Origin: Inquilinus sp. KBS0705
GTDB taxonomy: Bacteria > Bacteroidota > Bacteroidia > Sphingobacteriales > Sphingobacteriaceae
Direction of reading: 5' to 3'
NCBI GenBank assembly: GCA_005938025.2
Contig: VCCI02000001.1
Span: 124,001-188,000 of the forward strand
Length of the DNA: 64,000 bases
Below, one piece after another: positions 17,921 to 25,929 of this stretch. Both the position numbers and the translations under genes were made by a program. Below the pieces are notes generated by a model that was given only the letters and a program-made list of their open reading frames with translations, did not search any database and was not told where the DNA came from. Position 1 is the stretch's first letter. Every line of letters begins with the position of its first letter.

Positions 17921-19018
17921 ATGCCCGCAGCAAAAAAGATAATAGCCCCCTTTTACGAACGACTTGCACTTATACTAATTGGATTTTGCATACTTGGTTT
18001 TTTATTGATATCAGCTAAAGAACTAATTGATCCTCTGATATTTGGGTTGCTGTTTGCAATATTATTATTACCGGTATCCAGCTTTTTGGAAAGAAAACTG
18101 AGGATGCCCCGCAGTATGTCGGCCTTTATATCCATACTATTATTGGTTGGTTTTGTTGGTGCGGTATTATATGTTGTGGGTAACCAGGTGTCGCATATTG
18201 CAGATGATTGGCCTATGCTGCAAAATCAGGTAAAACAATCACTTAACGATTTGCAAGACTGGGTACAAGGTACTTTTAATATCACTGCCCATAACCAGAT
18301 AAAGTATTTAGATAATACAGGTAAAAAGATAATGGCCTCGGGTACCGAGGTGATAGGTACCACCTTTAGTGCGGTTTCGTCGCTGGTGTTGTTTTATGTT
18401 TTTATACTGATATTTACCTTTTTTATACTGTTTTACAGGCGTTTACTGCTGCGTTTTGTAACCTGGGTTTTTAACGACGACCAGAGCAATGTAGTGATGG
18501 ATATTGTAGAGAATATTCAAAAAATATTGCGCCAATACATATTAGGCTTACTTATCGAAATGGTTATAGTAGCTGCTATGGCCATCAGTATATTTTATTT
18601 TTTGGGTATTAAATATGCCACATTGTTGGGTATAATAATTGGCTTGTTTAACATTATACCCTACATAGGTATTTTTACTGCACTGCTGCTCAGTGTGTTA
18701 GTAACCTTTGCTACCGGGACTATAAGCGCTACCATATACGTAGCCGTAAGCGTGATAGGTATACATGCTATTGATGCTAACTTTTTGCTTCCGGCTGTGG
18801 TTGGCTCAAAGGTGAGGTTGAATGCACTGATATCCTTTATAGGTATCATTATAGGCGAGATGCTGTGGGGGCTTTCGGGGATGTTCCTTTCGATACCTGT
18901 ACTGGCTATATTCAAGATCATATTTGACCGTGTAGAAAGCCTGAAACCATGGGGCTACCTGTTAGGCGGCGACTACGAATACAAAGAAAAAGCCCAGGAA
19001 AAAATGAAAACTGAATAG
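17921..19018 (+). CDS. AI-2E family transporter (permease)
   Basis: 365 residues with about eight predicted membrane helices: two at the N-terminus (LALILIGFCILGFLLI; FGLLFAILLLP), a soluble helical stretch around 95-140, then a cluster from 150 on. The family hallmark in the second half, FLGIKYATLLGIIIGLFNIIPYIGIFTA (here in two parts), and the ending MFLSIPVLAIFKIIFD are both present. Members range from the autoinducer-2 exporter TqsA to Na+/H+ antiporters, so the substrate is not determined. A five-base gap separates it from a convergent gene. Confidence 0.88.
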   Translation: MPAAKKIIAPFYERLALILIGFCILGFLLISAKELIDPLIFGLLFAILLLPVSSFLERKLRMPRSMSAFISILLLVGFVGAVLYVVGNQVSHIADDWPMLQNQVKQSLNDLQDWVQGTFNITAHNQIKYLDNTGKKIMASGTEVIGTTFSAVSSLVLFYVFILIFTFFILFYRRLLLRFVTWVFNDDQSNVVMDIVENIQKILRQYILGLLIEMVIVAAMAISIFYFLGIKYATLLGIIIGLFNIIPYIGIFTALLLSVLVTFATGTISATIYVAVSVIGIHAIDANFLLPAVVGSKVRLNALISFIGIIIGEMLWGLSGMFLSIPVLAIFKIIFDRVESLKPWGYLLGGDYEYKEKAQEKMKTE

Positions 19019-19023
19019 TATAA

Positions 19024-19329
19024 CTATTTGATTAACTGGTATATACGGTAGTATAAAGTACCGGCATATATCAGTAATATCACGGTGTTTAATACCAATA
19101 CCCAGTTAAGATCTGCAAAGCGGAATTTTTTGATAGAGCATACCACAAGCAGGACTATAAAGCTGGTAATGAGTATAATAGGGTAAGCCAATGTCCACAT
19201 GTTTTTGGGCATTAGGTATAAGTGCTTTAGCTTATCGCCATCGCCTTGCAAAAAGGGGATAAGCGCTACAAGCAACAGTATAAAAAACAGGCGTACGGCT
19301 ATTTTGGCGGCTATTTGGCTGGCTTTCAT
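19024..19329 (-). CDS. Small membrane protein, unknown
   Basis: 101 residues from ATG 19329 (a TTG three codons upstream would add MPA). Three hydrophobic stretches are visible: AVRLFFILLLVALIPFL, IILITSFIVLLVVC and WVLVLNTVILLIYAGTLYY. No family signature is recognised. It converges on the AI-2E gene. Confidence 0.55.
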   Translation of the reverse strand: MKASQIAAKIAVRLFFILLLVALIPFLQGDGDKLKHLYLMPKNMWTLAYPIILITSFIVLLVVCSIKKFRFADLNWVLVLNTVILLIYAGTLYYRIYQLIK

Positions 19330-19424
19330 GGCAGGCAAAGTAAAACATTTATTTAAAAATATGCGTCATGCTGCCGTCCGTTTTAGGCGGGTGATTTGTA
19401 CTTTTACCCTTTTCACTATTACCT

Positions 19425-20387
19425 ATGAAATTTTACTCCAAATTACTGGTCCCGCTGTGTTTTTTTTCACTTTTTTCGTTTTTTTTGCAGTGTGATGCAC
19501 AGGGTATATACAAAAAATTTCGCGTTATTCCTATAGGAATTTTAGGTGGTATCGACGAAAGTAACCTGTCGGCCTACATGGTAGCGCCGGTTGGATCTAA
19601 CAATTATATTTGCCTGGATGCCGGAACCCTGCACTACGGGATTGAAAAAGCGGTAGCTGCAGGTACATTTAAGGTGCCCGCATCCCAAGTAATAAGGCAG
19701 TACATTAAAGGCTACTTTATAACGCATGCCCACCTCGATCATATTGCCGGGCTCATCATCAATTCGCCCGAAGATAGCACCAAAAACATATACGGGCTTG
19801 GCAGTACTTTAGAGACCATCAAGACCCATTACTTTACATGGGAGAGTTGGGCCAACTTTGCCGACGACGGTGCTGCACCTGCGCTAAAAAAATACCATTA
19901 CCAACCGCTGGAACCTGGCCGGGAGTACGACATAGCCAATACCGAAATGAAGGTGCAAGCCTTCCCGCTTAGCCACTCTAACTTAACCAGTACGGCCTTT
20001 TTGGTAAAAAGTAAAGAGGACTACATGCTATACTTGGGCGATACAGGTGCCGATGAGTTAGAAAAAAGCCATAACCTTGAAGAGTTGTGGACCGCTGTTG
20101 CCCCCTTGATAAAAGCCAAACACTTAAAGGCGATCATTATTGAGGTATCCTTCCCTAACGAACAGCCTGATAAGACGCTGTTTGGCCACCTTACGCCACG
20201 TTTATTGATGAATGAGATGCAGGCACTACAAAAGCTGGCAGGCCCCTTAAACGGACTTAATGTAGTGGTAGCGCATTTGAAGCCGCCCTACAGCAGCATT
20301 AAAAAGATAAAGGAACAGCTAAAGGCAGCCAATAGGCTTGGGCTAAACCTTATCTACCCTAAACAGGGTGGAGCGCTGGAGTTTTAA
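19425..20387 (+). CDS. Exported class II 3',5'-cyclic-nucleotide phosphodiesterase
   Basis: 320 residues with a long hydrophobic leader (LLVPLCFFSLFSFFLQCDAQ). It matches class II cyclic-nucleotide phosphodiesterases, which use a metallo-beta-lactamase fold: ITHAHLDHIAGL (metal site, near residues 103-114), then PLSHSNLTSTAFLV, YLGDTGADE and EVSFPNEQPDKTLFGHLTPRLLMNE, the last being characteristic. The family hydrolyses cAMP or cGMP. The leader puts this one in the periplasm or outside, so it would act on extracellular cyclic nucleotides. A leader cysteine (QCDAQ) leaves lipoprotein anchoring possible. Confidence 0.82.
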   Translation: MKFYSKLLVPLCFFSLFSFFLQCDAQGIYKKFRVIPIGILGGIDESNLSAYMVAPVGSNNYICLDAGTLHYGIEKAVAAGTFKVPASQVIRQYIKGYFITHAHLDHIAGLIINSPEDSTKNIYGLGSTLETIKTHYFTWESWANFADDGAAPALKKYHYQPLEPGREYDIANTEMKVQAFPLSHSNLTSTAFLVKSKEDYMLYLGDTGADELEKSHNLEELWTAVAPLIKAKHLKAIIIEVSFPNEQPDKTLFGHLTPRLLMNEMQALQKLAGPLNGLNVVVAHLKPPYSSIKKIKEQLKAANRLGLNLIYPKQGGALEF

Positions 20388-20416
20388 ACCTCAGCCCCGT
20401 TAATGCAGAAACCCCA

Positions 20417-21622
20417 TCACTCTAATATAATTGATGCGGTGGTCTCTCTGATAAATATCAATCCATCAAAATCAACACCCGGGCGCATAGGTAACGTTAA
20501 ACGATTGCCCCAGTTGGCGTATATGTTGGTGATGTTGCCTGCAATATTGTACAAAGGGTCGGCTGTTGTGTTGCCAAAGGGTATAAAGAAGTGGGGTAGC
20601 TTAGCAGCGGCAAATGTTGCCGACAGCGAGCCCGGCTTCCCTTCAAAAAGATGTTTTACAAAGGTGTCGTCATCCAATACATGCACACTGCCTTTAAATG
20701 TATCAAAGCCAATGGTGTAATACGCATTATGGTATTTTTGCTTTACATAATAGCCCATGCCTTTGCATTGCGCCATGGTGGTATCTTTAGCTACGTGTAT
20801 ATTGTGGCTCCATATGATGGTTTTGGCTTTGGTTTGCTGCTGTTGGTTGGCAATATTTTCGGCCATGAACTCGTCCCTTGCCAGTGGGTTGCCCAGCAGG
20901 GTGCCCTGGTACAATAGCGACACCCGTTTTCTAAGTTCACTATCCTCATTTGTTGCCGTTGCGGCTTTTTTTGCCTCGTCAAGCAAATCGGATAGGGTGG
21001 ACGTCTCATCTTCAGACATCTCATACAAATTACCGAAATCGGTAGCGCTTATCCTTTTTAAAACAGCAATGGCGGCCTTTGTATTTTTGTACTGCTGCGG
21101 ATGGCTTGTTAAATAGTTAACGCAATACCTGGCCGATGAATCAATATCGGCTTTAAAGTAGTCGGTGTCGAACCCAAAAAGGCTAACCTTGTTTTTAACG
21201 GGCTGGCCATCGTTATAAACTTTAATAGCCCTAAACAGGTCATAAATTTCCTGCGTTTTAAACAAACGCATAGGCTCCATTAGCTTTTTAAGGTCGCCTT
21301 TGCCGGTCAGCAGGTAGTTGTTTATCTTTTCCATTGGCGAATAACCAAACTCAAAGCCTATAGACCTATAACCGGCGTGGGTGATAAGATAGTTGATGAT
21401 GCGTGCTTTTTCGGTTGAGAATTCGTGCGTACCATGGGAGGCTTCGGCAAGGCCGAGTATGGTATTCCCTTTTAATTGATTAGCTAAAAAAGGCAGGTAT
21501 TTAGCGTTGCTATCTATTGATAAGGCGTTGTTATTTACCCAGTTTATGGTCGCTTGCTGGGCAAGGGTATAAGTAGCAGACAGGCAAGTAAACAAAAGGA
21601 AACATAAAAGCTTTTTAGTCAT
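20417..21622 (-). CDS. Erythromycin-esterase-like exported protein
   Basis: 401 residues with a signal peptide (MTKKLLCFLLFTCLSATYTLAQ). Seen: LGLAEASHGTHEF (residues ~53-65), the family's catalytic histidine region; FEFGYSPMEKIN; FGFDTDYFKADIDSSARYC; and IIWSHNIHVAKD, a second conserved histidine. Members include EreA-type macrolide esterases and many uncharacterised secreted homologs. With an export signal and no resistance context I would not call this a resistance gene. It converges on the phosphodiesterase gene. Confidence 0.82.
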   Translation of the reverse strand: MTKKLLCFLLFTCLSATYTLAQQATINWVNNNALSIDSNAKYLPFLANQLKGNTILGLAEASHGTHEFSTEKARIINYLITHAGYRSIGFEFGYSPMEKINNYLLTGKGDLKKLMEPMRLFKTQEIYDLFRAIKVYNDGQPVKNKVSLFGFDTDYFKADIDSSARYCVNYLTSHPQQYKNTKAAIAVLKRISATDFGNLYEMSEDETSTLSDLLDEAKKAATATNEDSELRKRVSLLYQGTLLGNPLARDEFMAENIANQQQQTKAKTIIWSHNIHVAKDTTMAQCKGMGYYVKQKYHNAYYTIGFDTFKGSVHVLDDDTFVKHLFEGKPGSLSATFAAAKLPHFFIPFGNTTADPLYNIAGNITNIYANWGNRLTLPMRPGVDFDGLIFIRETTASIILE

Positions 21623-21721
21623 TCGGCAGAATTATATGCCCAAAACTGCTAATATTAAACAATATTTCAAAACATTATTTTGAATTGTTTTAATTAAGGC
21701 GAATTAAGTTCTGAATTAACT

Positions 21722-22318
21722 TTATTTATCGTCCAGTAGATCAATACAAGATTTTGACATCGTTGCTAAACGAGCATTCAATGTGGCAGCGCTTTGCGTG
21801 TCCTTAATATTTTTATACATGCTTTTAATAAGCTTAAGGGTATCATCGTCCGGGTCGCAGGCTTGTGCTTTTTCCAGGTGGGGCAGCGCTTTTTTAACAG
21901 CTGCTGCGTATTTTAGGGTCAGTCTTTTGTTTTCGTTGATATCGCTTTGGGCGGCATTTAACTGAGCAGCTATATCATCAGCTTGCTTAGCATATAAATA
22001 TCCCAGGCCCCTTTGCACCACATAAAAATCGGGTACCGCGGCAGCAACCTTTTCATAGTACTCAATTGCTTTTACCGATTGGTTATCATTCTCGAATAGG
22101 TTACCTATTGTGTAAAAAAAGTGAATTTGCTGCTTGGCACTAAGCTTAGCCACATTAGGTAAGATATCCTGTCCAAGGCCCATGGCCCTTTCTGTTTCGC
22201 CCTGTAAATGAGCCAGGTTAAAATCCAAATATTGGTTATATACAACATCATCCGTTTGCGCCTTTGCCAGCGCTACGGTAAATAAGGCAAAAAATATAAG
22301 GAGGGTTCTTTTTAGCAT
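21722..22318 (-). CDS. Exported TPR-like protein
   Basis: 198 residues from ATG 22318, which starts a clean signal peptide (MLKRTLLIFFALFTVALAKA); a second ATG at 22333 adds five residues. The mature protein consists of helical repeats resembling tetratricopeptides: QQIHFFYTIGNLFENDNQSVKAIEYYEKVAAAVPD (two parts), VQRGLGYLYAKQADD, and ALPHLEKAQACDPDDDTLKLI. Such proteins serve as periplasmic scaffolds. No enzyme motif. Specific partner unknown. Confidence 0.65.
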   Translation of the reverse strand: MLKRTLLIFFALFTVALAKAQTDDVVYNQYLDFNLAHLQGETERAMGLGQDILPNVAKLSAKQQIHFFYTIGNLFENDNQSVKAIEYYEKVAAAVPDFYVVQRGLGYLYAKQADDIAAQLNAAQSDINENKRLTLKYAAAVKKALPHLEKAQACDPDDDTLKLIKSMYKNIKDTQSAATLNARLATMSKSCIDLLDDK

Positions 22319-22393
22319 AGTAAGTAATGGCATTCAAATATATGACAAACGGATTTATGGTTGGTTTAATGCCCGCATTTTTAATATAATCTA

Positions 22394-22516
22394 CACCGCC
22401 CGTTAAAGCGTCTGCGCTTTAACGTAACAGGAAGGAAGCGTCTACGCTTCCGAAATAATTTAAGCGTGGACGCTTAAAACCCTAACATCCAAGCGTGGAC
22501 GCTTGGATGGGCGGTG
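22394..22516. repeat. 123-nt element with four nested hairpins
   Basis: Outer arms CACCGCCC (22394-22401) and GGGCGGTG (22509-22516) enclose four perfect hairpins: 22401-22424 (CGTTAAAGCG, loop TCTG), 22434-22451 (GGAAGCG, loop TCTA), 22459-22478 (TTTAAGCG, loop TGGA) and 22486-22509 (CATCCAAGCG, loop TGGA). All share an AAGCG/CGCTT core with a 4-base loop but have different outer stem bases, each exactly self-complementary. It lies between the TPR-like gene and the Ada-zinc gene, just after that operon's end. Confidence 0.8.
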
Positions 22517-22528
22517 ATGACATGGTTT

Positions 22529-22798
22529 TTAAGAAATCACTAGTCGTAATTTCCACAATTCATTTTCCTTCCTCATACAATGCCCACAAGGCCGGTAGCC
22601 TAAAGCTACTGCCTTATCAGCATTTTTAAAAAATACCCGGTTAGCTATCTTCATCCGCTTGCCGGATGAGCAGCTTAAGGTGCCGTATATTTTTAACTTG
22701 CTGTTACCTGCAAAAGTAATATCGCCTTTATCCAACAGGGTCTTCAATTGTTTAAGTCGACCGAAGGCTGTGTTACCTAAATCGCCATGCCATATCAT
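22529..22798 (-). CDS. Detached Ada-type zinc-binding domain protein
   Basis: 89 residues. It matches the Ada N-terminal metal-binding domain: KIYGTLSCSSGKRMKIANRVFF, then GYRPCGHC. In E. coli Ada four cysteines bind zinc and Cys38 takes the methyl group from DNA phosphotriesters. Here C43, C71 and C74 align with Cys42, Cys69 and Cys72, but the Cys38 position is a glycine (G39), so direct methyl acceptance by the Ada mechanism is unlikely. It overlaps the oxygenase gene by four bases and is the last gene of the alkylation-repair operon. It may bind zinc or DNA only. Confidence 0.78.
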   Translation of the reverse strand: MIWHGDLGNTAFGRLKQLKTLLDKGDITFAGNSKLKIYGTLSCSSGKRMKIANRVFFKNADKAVALGYRPCGHCMRKENELWKLRLVIS

Positions 22799-23502
22799 GT
22801 AGCATCATGAAAGATAACGCCCAGTGTATGCCTTTGGCCGCTTGTAAGTTCGCTAACACCGTGGCGCATGTTTACGCGGTAGTAGCCCCTGTTGCCTTGC
22901 ACCGGCCTAAAATTGGTAGTAAATATCAGCATATCGCCCTTTTTGGGGTTAAGCACCGTCGCTTTAGATTGCATCCTGGGTCTTTGCTCTACCAATACAA
23001 ACTCGCCGCCGGTAAAATTCTCACCGGGTTCGTTCAAGCAAACCACCAACTGCATAGGGAAGTAAACCTCGCCATACAGGTCCTGGTGCATGGCGTTGTA
23101 GCCGCCTTTGCCATACTTTAATATCAGCGGCGTTGGCCTTAGCTGCCCATGCTGATGGCAAAGTTCGGTCAACTCATTCAGAGTAGTCGGAAACTGCTTA
23201 TCTACATTCAGCACCTGCATCCAGCTATTGGCAATAGGTGCTATGTGCGGGTAAACGCCCTCCCTTAATTGCTGCACTATACCCGGTAAAGGGTAGCCAT
23301 AGTATTTATACTGGCCCAGGCCGTAGCCGTGGTGTTCCATCTGTATAGTTTTACGGTAAATGCTGGCATCGGCATAGTTGGCTACTAAGCCATTGCATTC
23401 ATCCGCTTGTAAAATGCCGGGGATAAGCGCATAGCCTTTGGTATTCAGGCTGTCGCTTGCCGCTGTCCAATTGGCTTGTTCAATTCTTTGGTGTAAATTC
23501 AT
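22795..23502 (-). CDS. 2OG-Fe(II) oxygenase (PF09859-like)
   Basis: 235 residues. A double-stranded beta-helix dioxygenase with the complete facial triad: H139 and D141 in AMHQDLYGE, H214 in NMRHGVS, and a 2-oxoglutarate arginine R224 in GQRHTLGVIFHD. The N-terminal region (TKGYALIPGILQADECN) is the usual lid. The operon with an AraC-MGMT gene and an Ada zinc domain suggests a role in reversing alkylation damage, comparable to AlkB, although it is not close to AlkB in sequence. It lies two bases after the upstream gene and overlaps the downstream one. Confidence 0.85.
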   Translation of the reverse strand: MNLHQRIEQANWTAASDSLNTKGYALIPGILQADECNGLVANYADASIYRKTIQMEHHGYGLGQYKYYGYPLPGIVQQLREGVYPHIAPIANSWMQVLNVDKQFPTTLNELTELCHQHGQLRPTPLILKYGKGGYNAMHQDLYGEVYFPMQLVVCLNEPGENFTGGEFVLVEQRPRMQSKATVLNPKKGDMLIFTTNFRPVQGNRGYYRVNMRHGVSELTSGQRHTLGVIFHDAT

Positions 23503-23504
23503 GG

Positions 23505-24359
23505 TTATACTGCTTTTAACACATCTAAACTGGCCGCTTCCCAGCCTATTATAGCCGTTTTGCGGTTAGCACCCCAATGGTACTGCCCAAACTCGCCTGA
23601 TGATTTAATAACCCTGTGGCAGGGTATTAAAAACGCTATGGGATTGGCCCCAATGGCACTGCCTACCGCACGGCTTGCTGTTGGCATATTAACCGTTTTA
23701 GCTACCGTAGCATAAGTGTTTAGGCCGCCTACCGGTATTTTTAATAAGGCTTCCCAAACCTTCAGCTGAAATTCGGTGCCTTTTAAATGCAGTTTGATAT
23801 TACCCAACTGCGACCAGTCTTTTTTAAATATATAAAGGGCGTTTTGCTGGGCCATATCAACCATTTGGTGGTAACTGGCATTAGGGAACTGCGCAAACAG
23901 CTCGTTAAATGCCGTGTCTTTATCATCAGCGAAGGCTATATAGCAAATGCCTTTTGGGGTTGATGCCACCAAAATATTGCCAAAAGGTGTTTCGGCGTAG
24001 CTAAAATTGATGGATAGTGCCTTGCCACCGTTTTTATACTCGGCGGGTGTCATCCCTTCTATGTTCACAAACAGATCGTGCAGGCGGCTGGTGCCCGATA
24101 GGCCGGTTTCGTAAGCGGCATCAAACAGCGTGGCCTGCTGTTCTTTCAGGATGTTTTTGGCATAGTCCAGGCTTAGGTATTGTAAAAACTTTTTCGGACT
24201 GATGCCTGCCCAATCGGTAAACATGCGCTGGAAGTGGAAAGGGCTTAGGCTTACTTTTTCGGCAACCTCGTCCAGGTTTGGCTGGGCCTTAAAGTTGAGA
24301 CGGATATAGGCTATAGCCTCGGCAATACGGTCGTAATTGATGTTGTTTTGTGTTTCCAT
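23505..24359 (-). CDS. AraC-type regulator fused to O6-methylguanine-DNA methyltransferase
   Basis: 284 residues. Residues ~8-110 are an AraC helix-turn-helix pair (IAEAIAYIRLNFKAQPNLDEVAEKVSLSPFHFQRMF in parts; AAYETGLSGTSRLHDLF). Residues 120-284 are the methyltransferase, with acceptor cysteine C247 in LIPCHRVI and the SRAVGSAIGANP segment. It therefore resembles Ada without its N-terminal zinc domain; such a domain is encoded separately two genes downstream. It repairs O6-alkylguanine and may activate the operon, but the classical trigger domain is absent. Confidence 0.92.
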   Translation of the reverse strand: METQNNINYDRIAEAIAYIRLNFKAQPNLDEVAEKVSLSPFHFQRMFTDWAGISPKKFLQYLSLDYAKNILKEQQATLFDAAYETGLSGTSRLHDLFVNIEGMTPAEYKNGGKALSINFSYAETPFGNILVASTPKGICYIAFADDKDTAFNELFAQFPNASYHQMVDMAQQNALYIFKKDWSQLGNIKLHLKGTEFQLKVWEALLKIPVGGLNTYATVAKTVNMPTASRAVGSAIGANPIAFLIPCHRVIKSSGEFGQYHWGANRKTAIIGWEAASLDVLKAV

Positions 24360-24427
24360 TATCGGTTATTTATAACACAAATGTAGCCCGGCAACAAAGC
24401 CCAAAGAACCCGAAACTTGTGGAGTTT

Positions 24428-24505
24428 CCCCCCCCCCCCCCAACCTCCTGAAGGGGGAGCTTTTGAAGCATTTAAATCCGGCTCCCCCTTCAGGAGGTTG
24501 GGGGG
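24428..24505. repeat. 25-nt inverted repeat with a poly-C tract
   Basis: Arms 24436-24460 and 24481-24505 are exact reverse complements (CCCCCCAACCTCCTGAAGGG core) around a 20-base spacer. The left arm is preceded by extra cytosines giving a run of 14 C at 24428-24441, eight more than the right arm needs. I recall similar CCCCAACCTCC/GGGGGAGC elements as frequent between genes in Bacteroidota. It separates the alkylation operon from dacB. Confidence 0.75.
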
Positions 24506-24513
24506 CTGGGCCG

Positions 24514-25929
24514 CTACTTCAACTCATTCAACACCCTAAACATCTTTTCGCGTATACCGCTGCCTGTACCGTTATAGTTATTCACCATTATTGAAAAGCA
24601 AAGCTCGCGGCCGTTGTGGGTTTGGAAACCGGCATAGGCCTGCACGCTGTTGATGCTGCCGCTTTTCATTTTCATATCATTATAAACGGGCAGGCTTTCG
24701 CAAAAATCGCCGAACCATTTTTCTTTTTTGGCCGATTGCAGTATACGCGCCATGGTTGAGGTAGTGATCCTGTCCTCGGGCGACAAGCCGCTGCCATCAA
24801 ATATATTCATCGATCGTTTATCTATACCACGGGCTTCCCAAAAAGCTTGCAAGGCATCTACCGCATCGCTGGTGGCAGTGGGTTTGCCCAGCTTTAAGGC
24901 CGTGGTTACCAATAGTTGCTCGGCATACAGGTTGATGCTTTTTTGGTTTAGCCAGTAAACTATCTTGCTTAACTCGGGCGATTGTATAGCGCCTAAGCAT
25001 TTTGCCATTTGCGGCACCGTTAAGTTATGGTCAAGCATCATCACCGACGAGGTAGGCTCGTTACTAATGGTGATGCCCAGGCTTTTCAGCGTATCGTTCA
25101 AGCGTAAGGCTGCATCATAAGCAGGGTCGGGGATGGCGGCGCCTATGCGTTTCTTGGTTTGGTCGATAGCGTAGGTACCGCGCACATACATTATTTTGCT
25201 GCCATAAGCGGGCAGATAGGGGTAAGCCTGGTCGCCGGTTTTGGCAGCGCCGTTGGTTAGTTGACTTTTGTACTGCAGGTAGTTGGTTTCGGGGATGGTA
25301 CCCGATATAGCCACCGGGCTGCCCACACTGCCTGTACGTAGGGTAATATCAAACTGGTTTTCGCGCCAGCAAAGCCCGGCAATGCCTGCGCCATAGTAGG
25401 TGCCAAGGTCCTGCCATATCCAGCCATCAGGTATAGATTGCTGGTTAAACGCGCCGTTATCGCCAATAACGCGGCCATTTATTTTTTTAACGCCCGCCTT
25501 TTTCAGCGCGCTTACCATAGTGTTTAAAATATAGCCCTCTTTTGTGGTGGCCCATCGCCAGCTGCCCAGGGTAGGGTCGCCGCCGCCTTTGATGATCACA
25601 TCCCCGTTAAGTGTACCATCGGCAGTGATGGTACCGCTGTAGCCTATTTGTGTTTCGTATTTAAAATCGCTGCCTAAAACATTAAAGGCGGTAATACTGG
25701 TAACCGTTTTAAGGGTCGACCCAGGTGCCAGGCCCATATCCGGATTGGCTGCAAAAACCTGTTCGCCCGTTTTGGCATCCAGCACGGTTAAACTTACCGA
25801 TGCATATTTACACTGGCTATCCTGCTGCAGGCGGTTAAAGGCTGTTTGTAAACTTTGCTGCAGCGTTTGTGCGCATACGGCGTGTGCTATAAATAAAAAG
25901 CTAAACAGCAGGATCGGGCGTATCTTCAT
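24514..25929 (-). CDS. dacB: D-alanyl-D-alanine carboxypeptidase/endopeptidase (PBP4 type)
   Basis: 471 residues with a signal peptide (MKIRPILLFSFLFIAHAVCA). Low-molecular-weight class C penicillin-binding protein that trims peptidoglycan stem peptides and cleaves cross-links in the periplasm. Active-site motifs are complete: SxxK as S71-T-L-K74 (GSTLKTV), SxN in QKSINLYAEQ, and KTG as KSG in MKMKSGSINSV. The large insertion between SxxK and SxN is as in PBP4. Its start lies 29 bases inside the 3' end of the upstream permease gene, so the two are likely translationally linked. Confidence 0.92.
   Translation of the reverse strand: MKIRPILLFSFLFIAHAVCAQTLQQSLQTAFNRLQQDSQCKYASVSLTVLDAKTGEQVFAANPDMGLAPGSTLKTVTSITAFNVLGSDFKYETQIGYSGTITADGTLNGDVIIKGGGDPTLGSWRWATTKEGYILNTMVSALKKAGVKKINGRVIGDNGAFNQQSIPDGWIWQDLGTYYGAGIAGLCWRENQFDITLRTGSVGSPVAISGTIPETNYLQYKSQLTNGAAKTGDQAYPYLPAYGSKIMYVRGTYAIDQTKKRIGAAIPDPAYDAALRLNDTLKSLGITISNEPTSSVMMLDHNLTVPQMAKCLGAIQSPELSKIVYWLNQKSINLYAEQLLVTTALKLGKPTATSDAVDALQAFWEARGIDKRSMNIFDGSGLSPEDRITTSTMARILQSAKKEKWFGDFCESLPVYNDMKMKSGSINSVQAYAGFQTHNGRELCFSIMVNNYNGTGSGIREKMFRVLNELK

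Noticed and set aside
20417..21622. Macrolide resistance gene
   Set aside because: The erythromycin-esterase family is broad; an export signal and a housekeeping context give no support for a resistance role.
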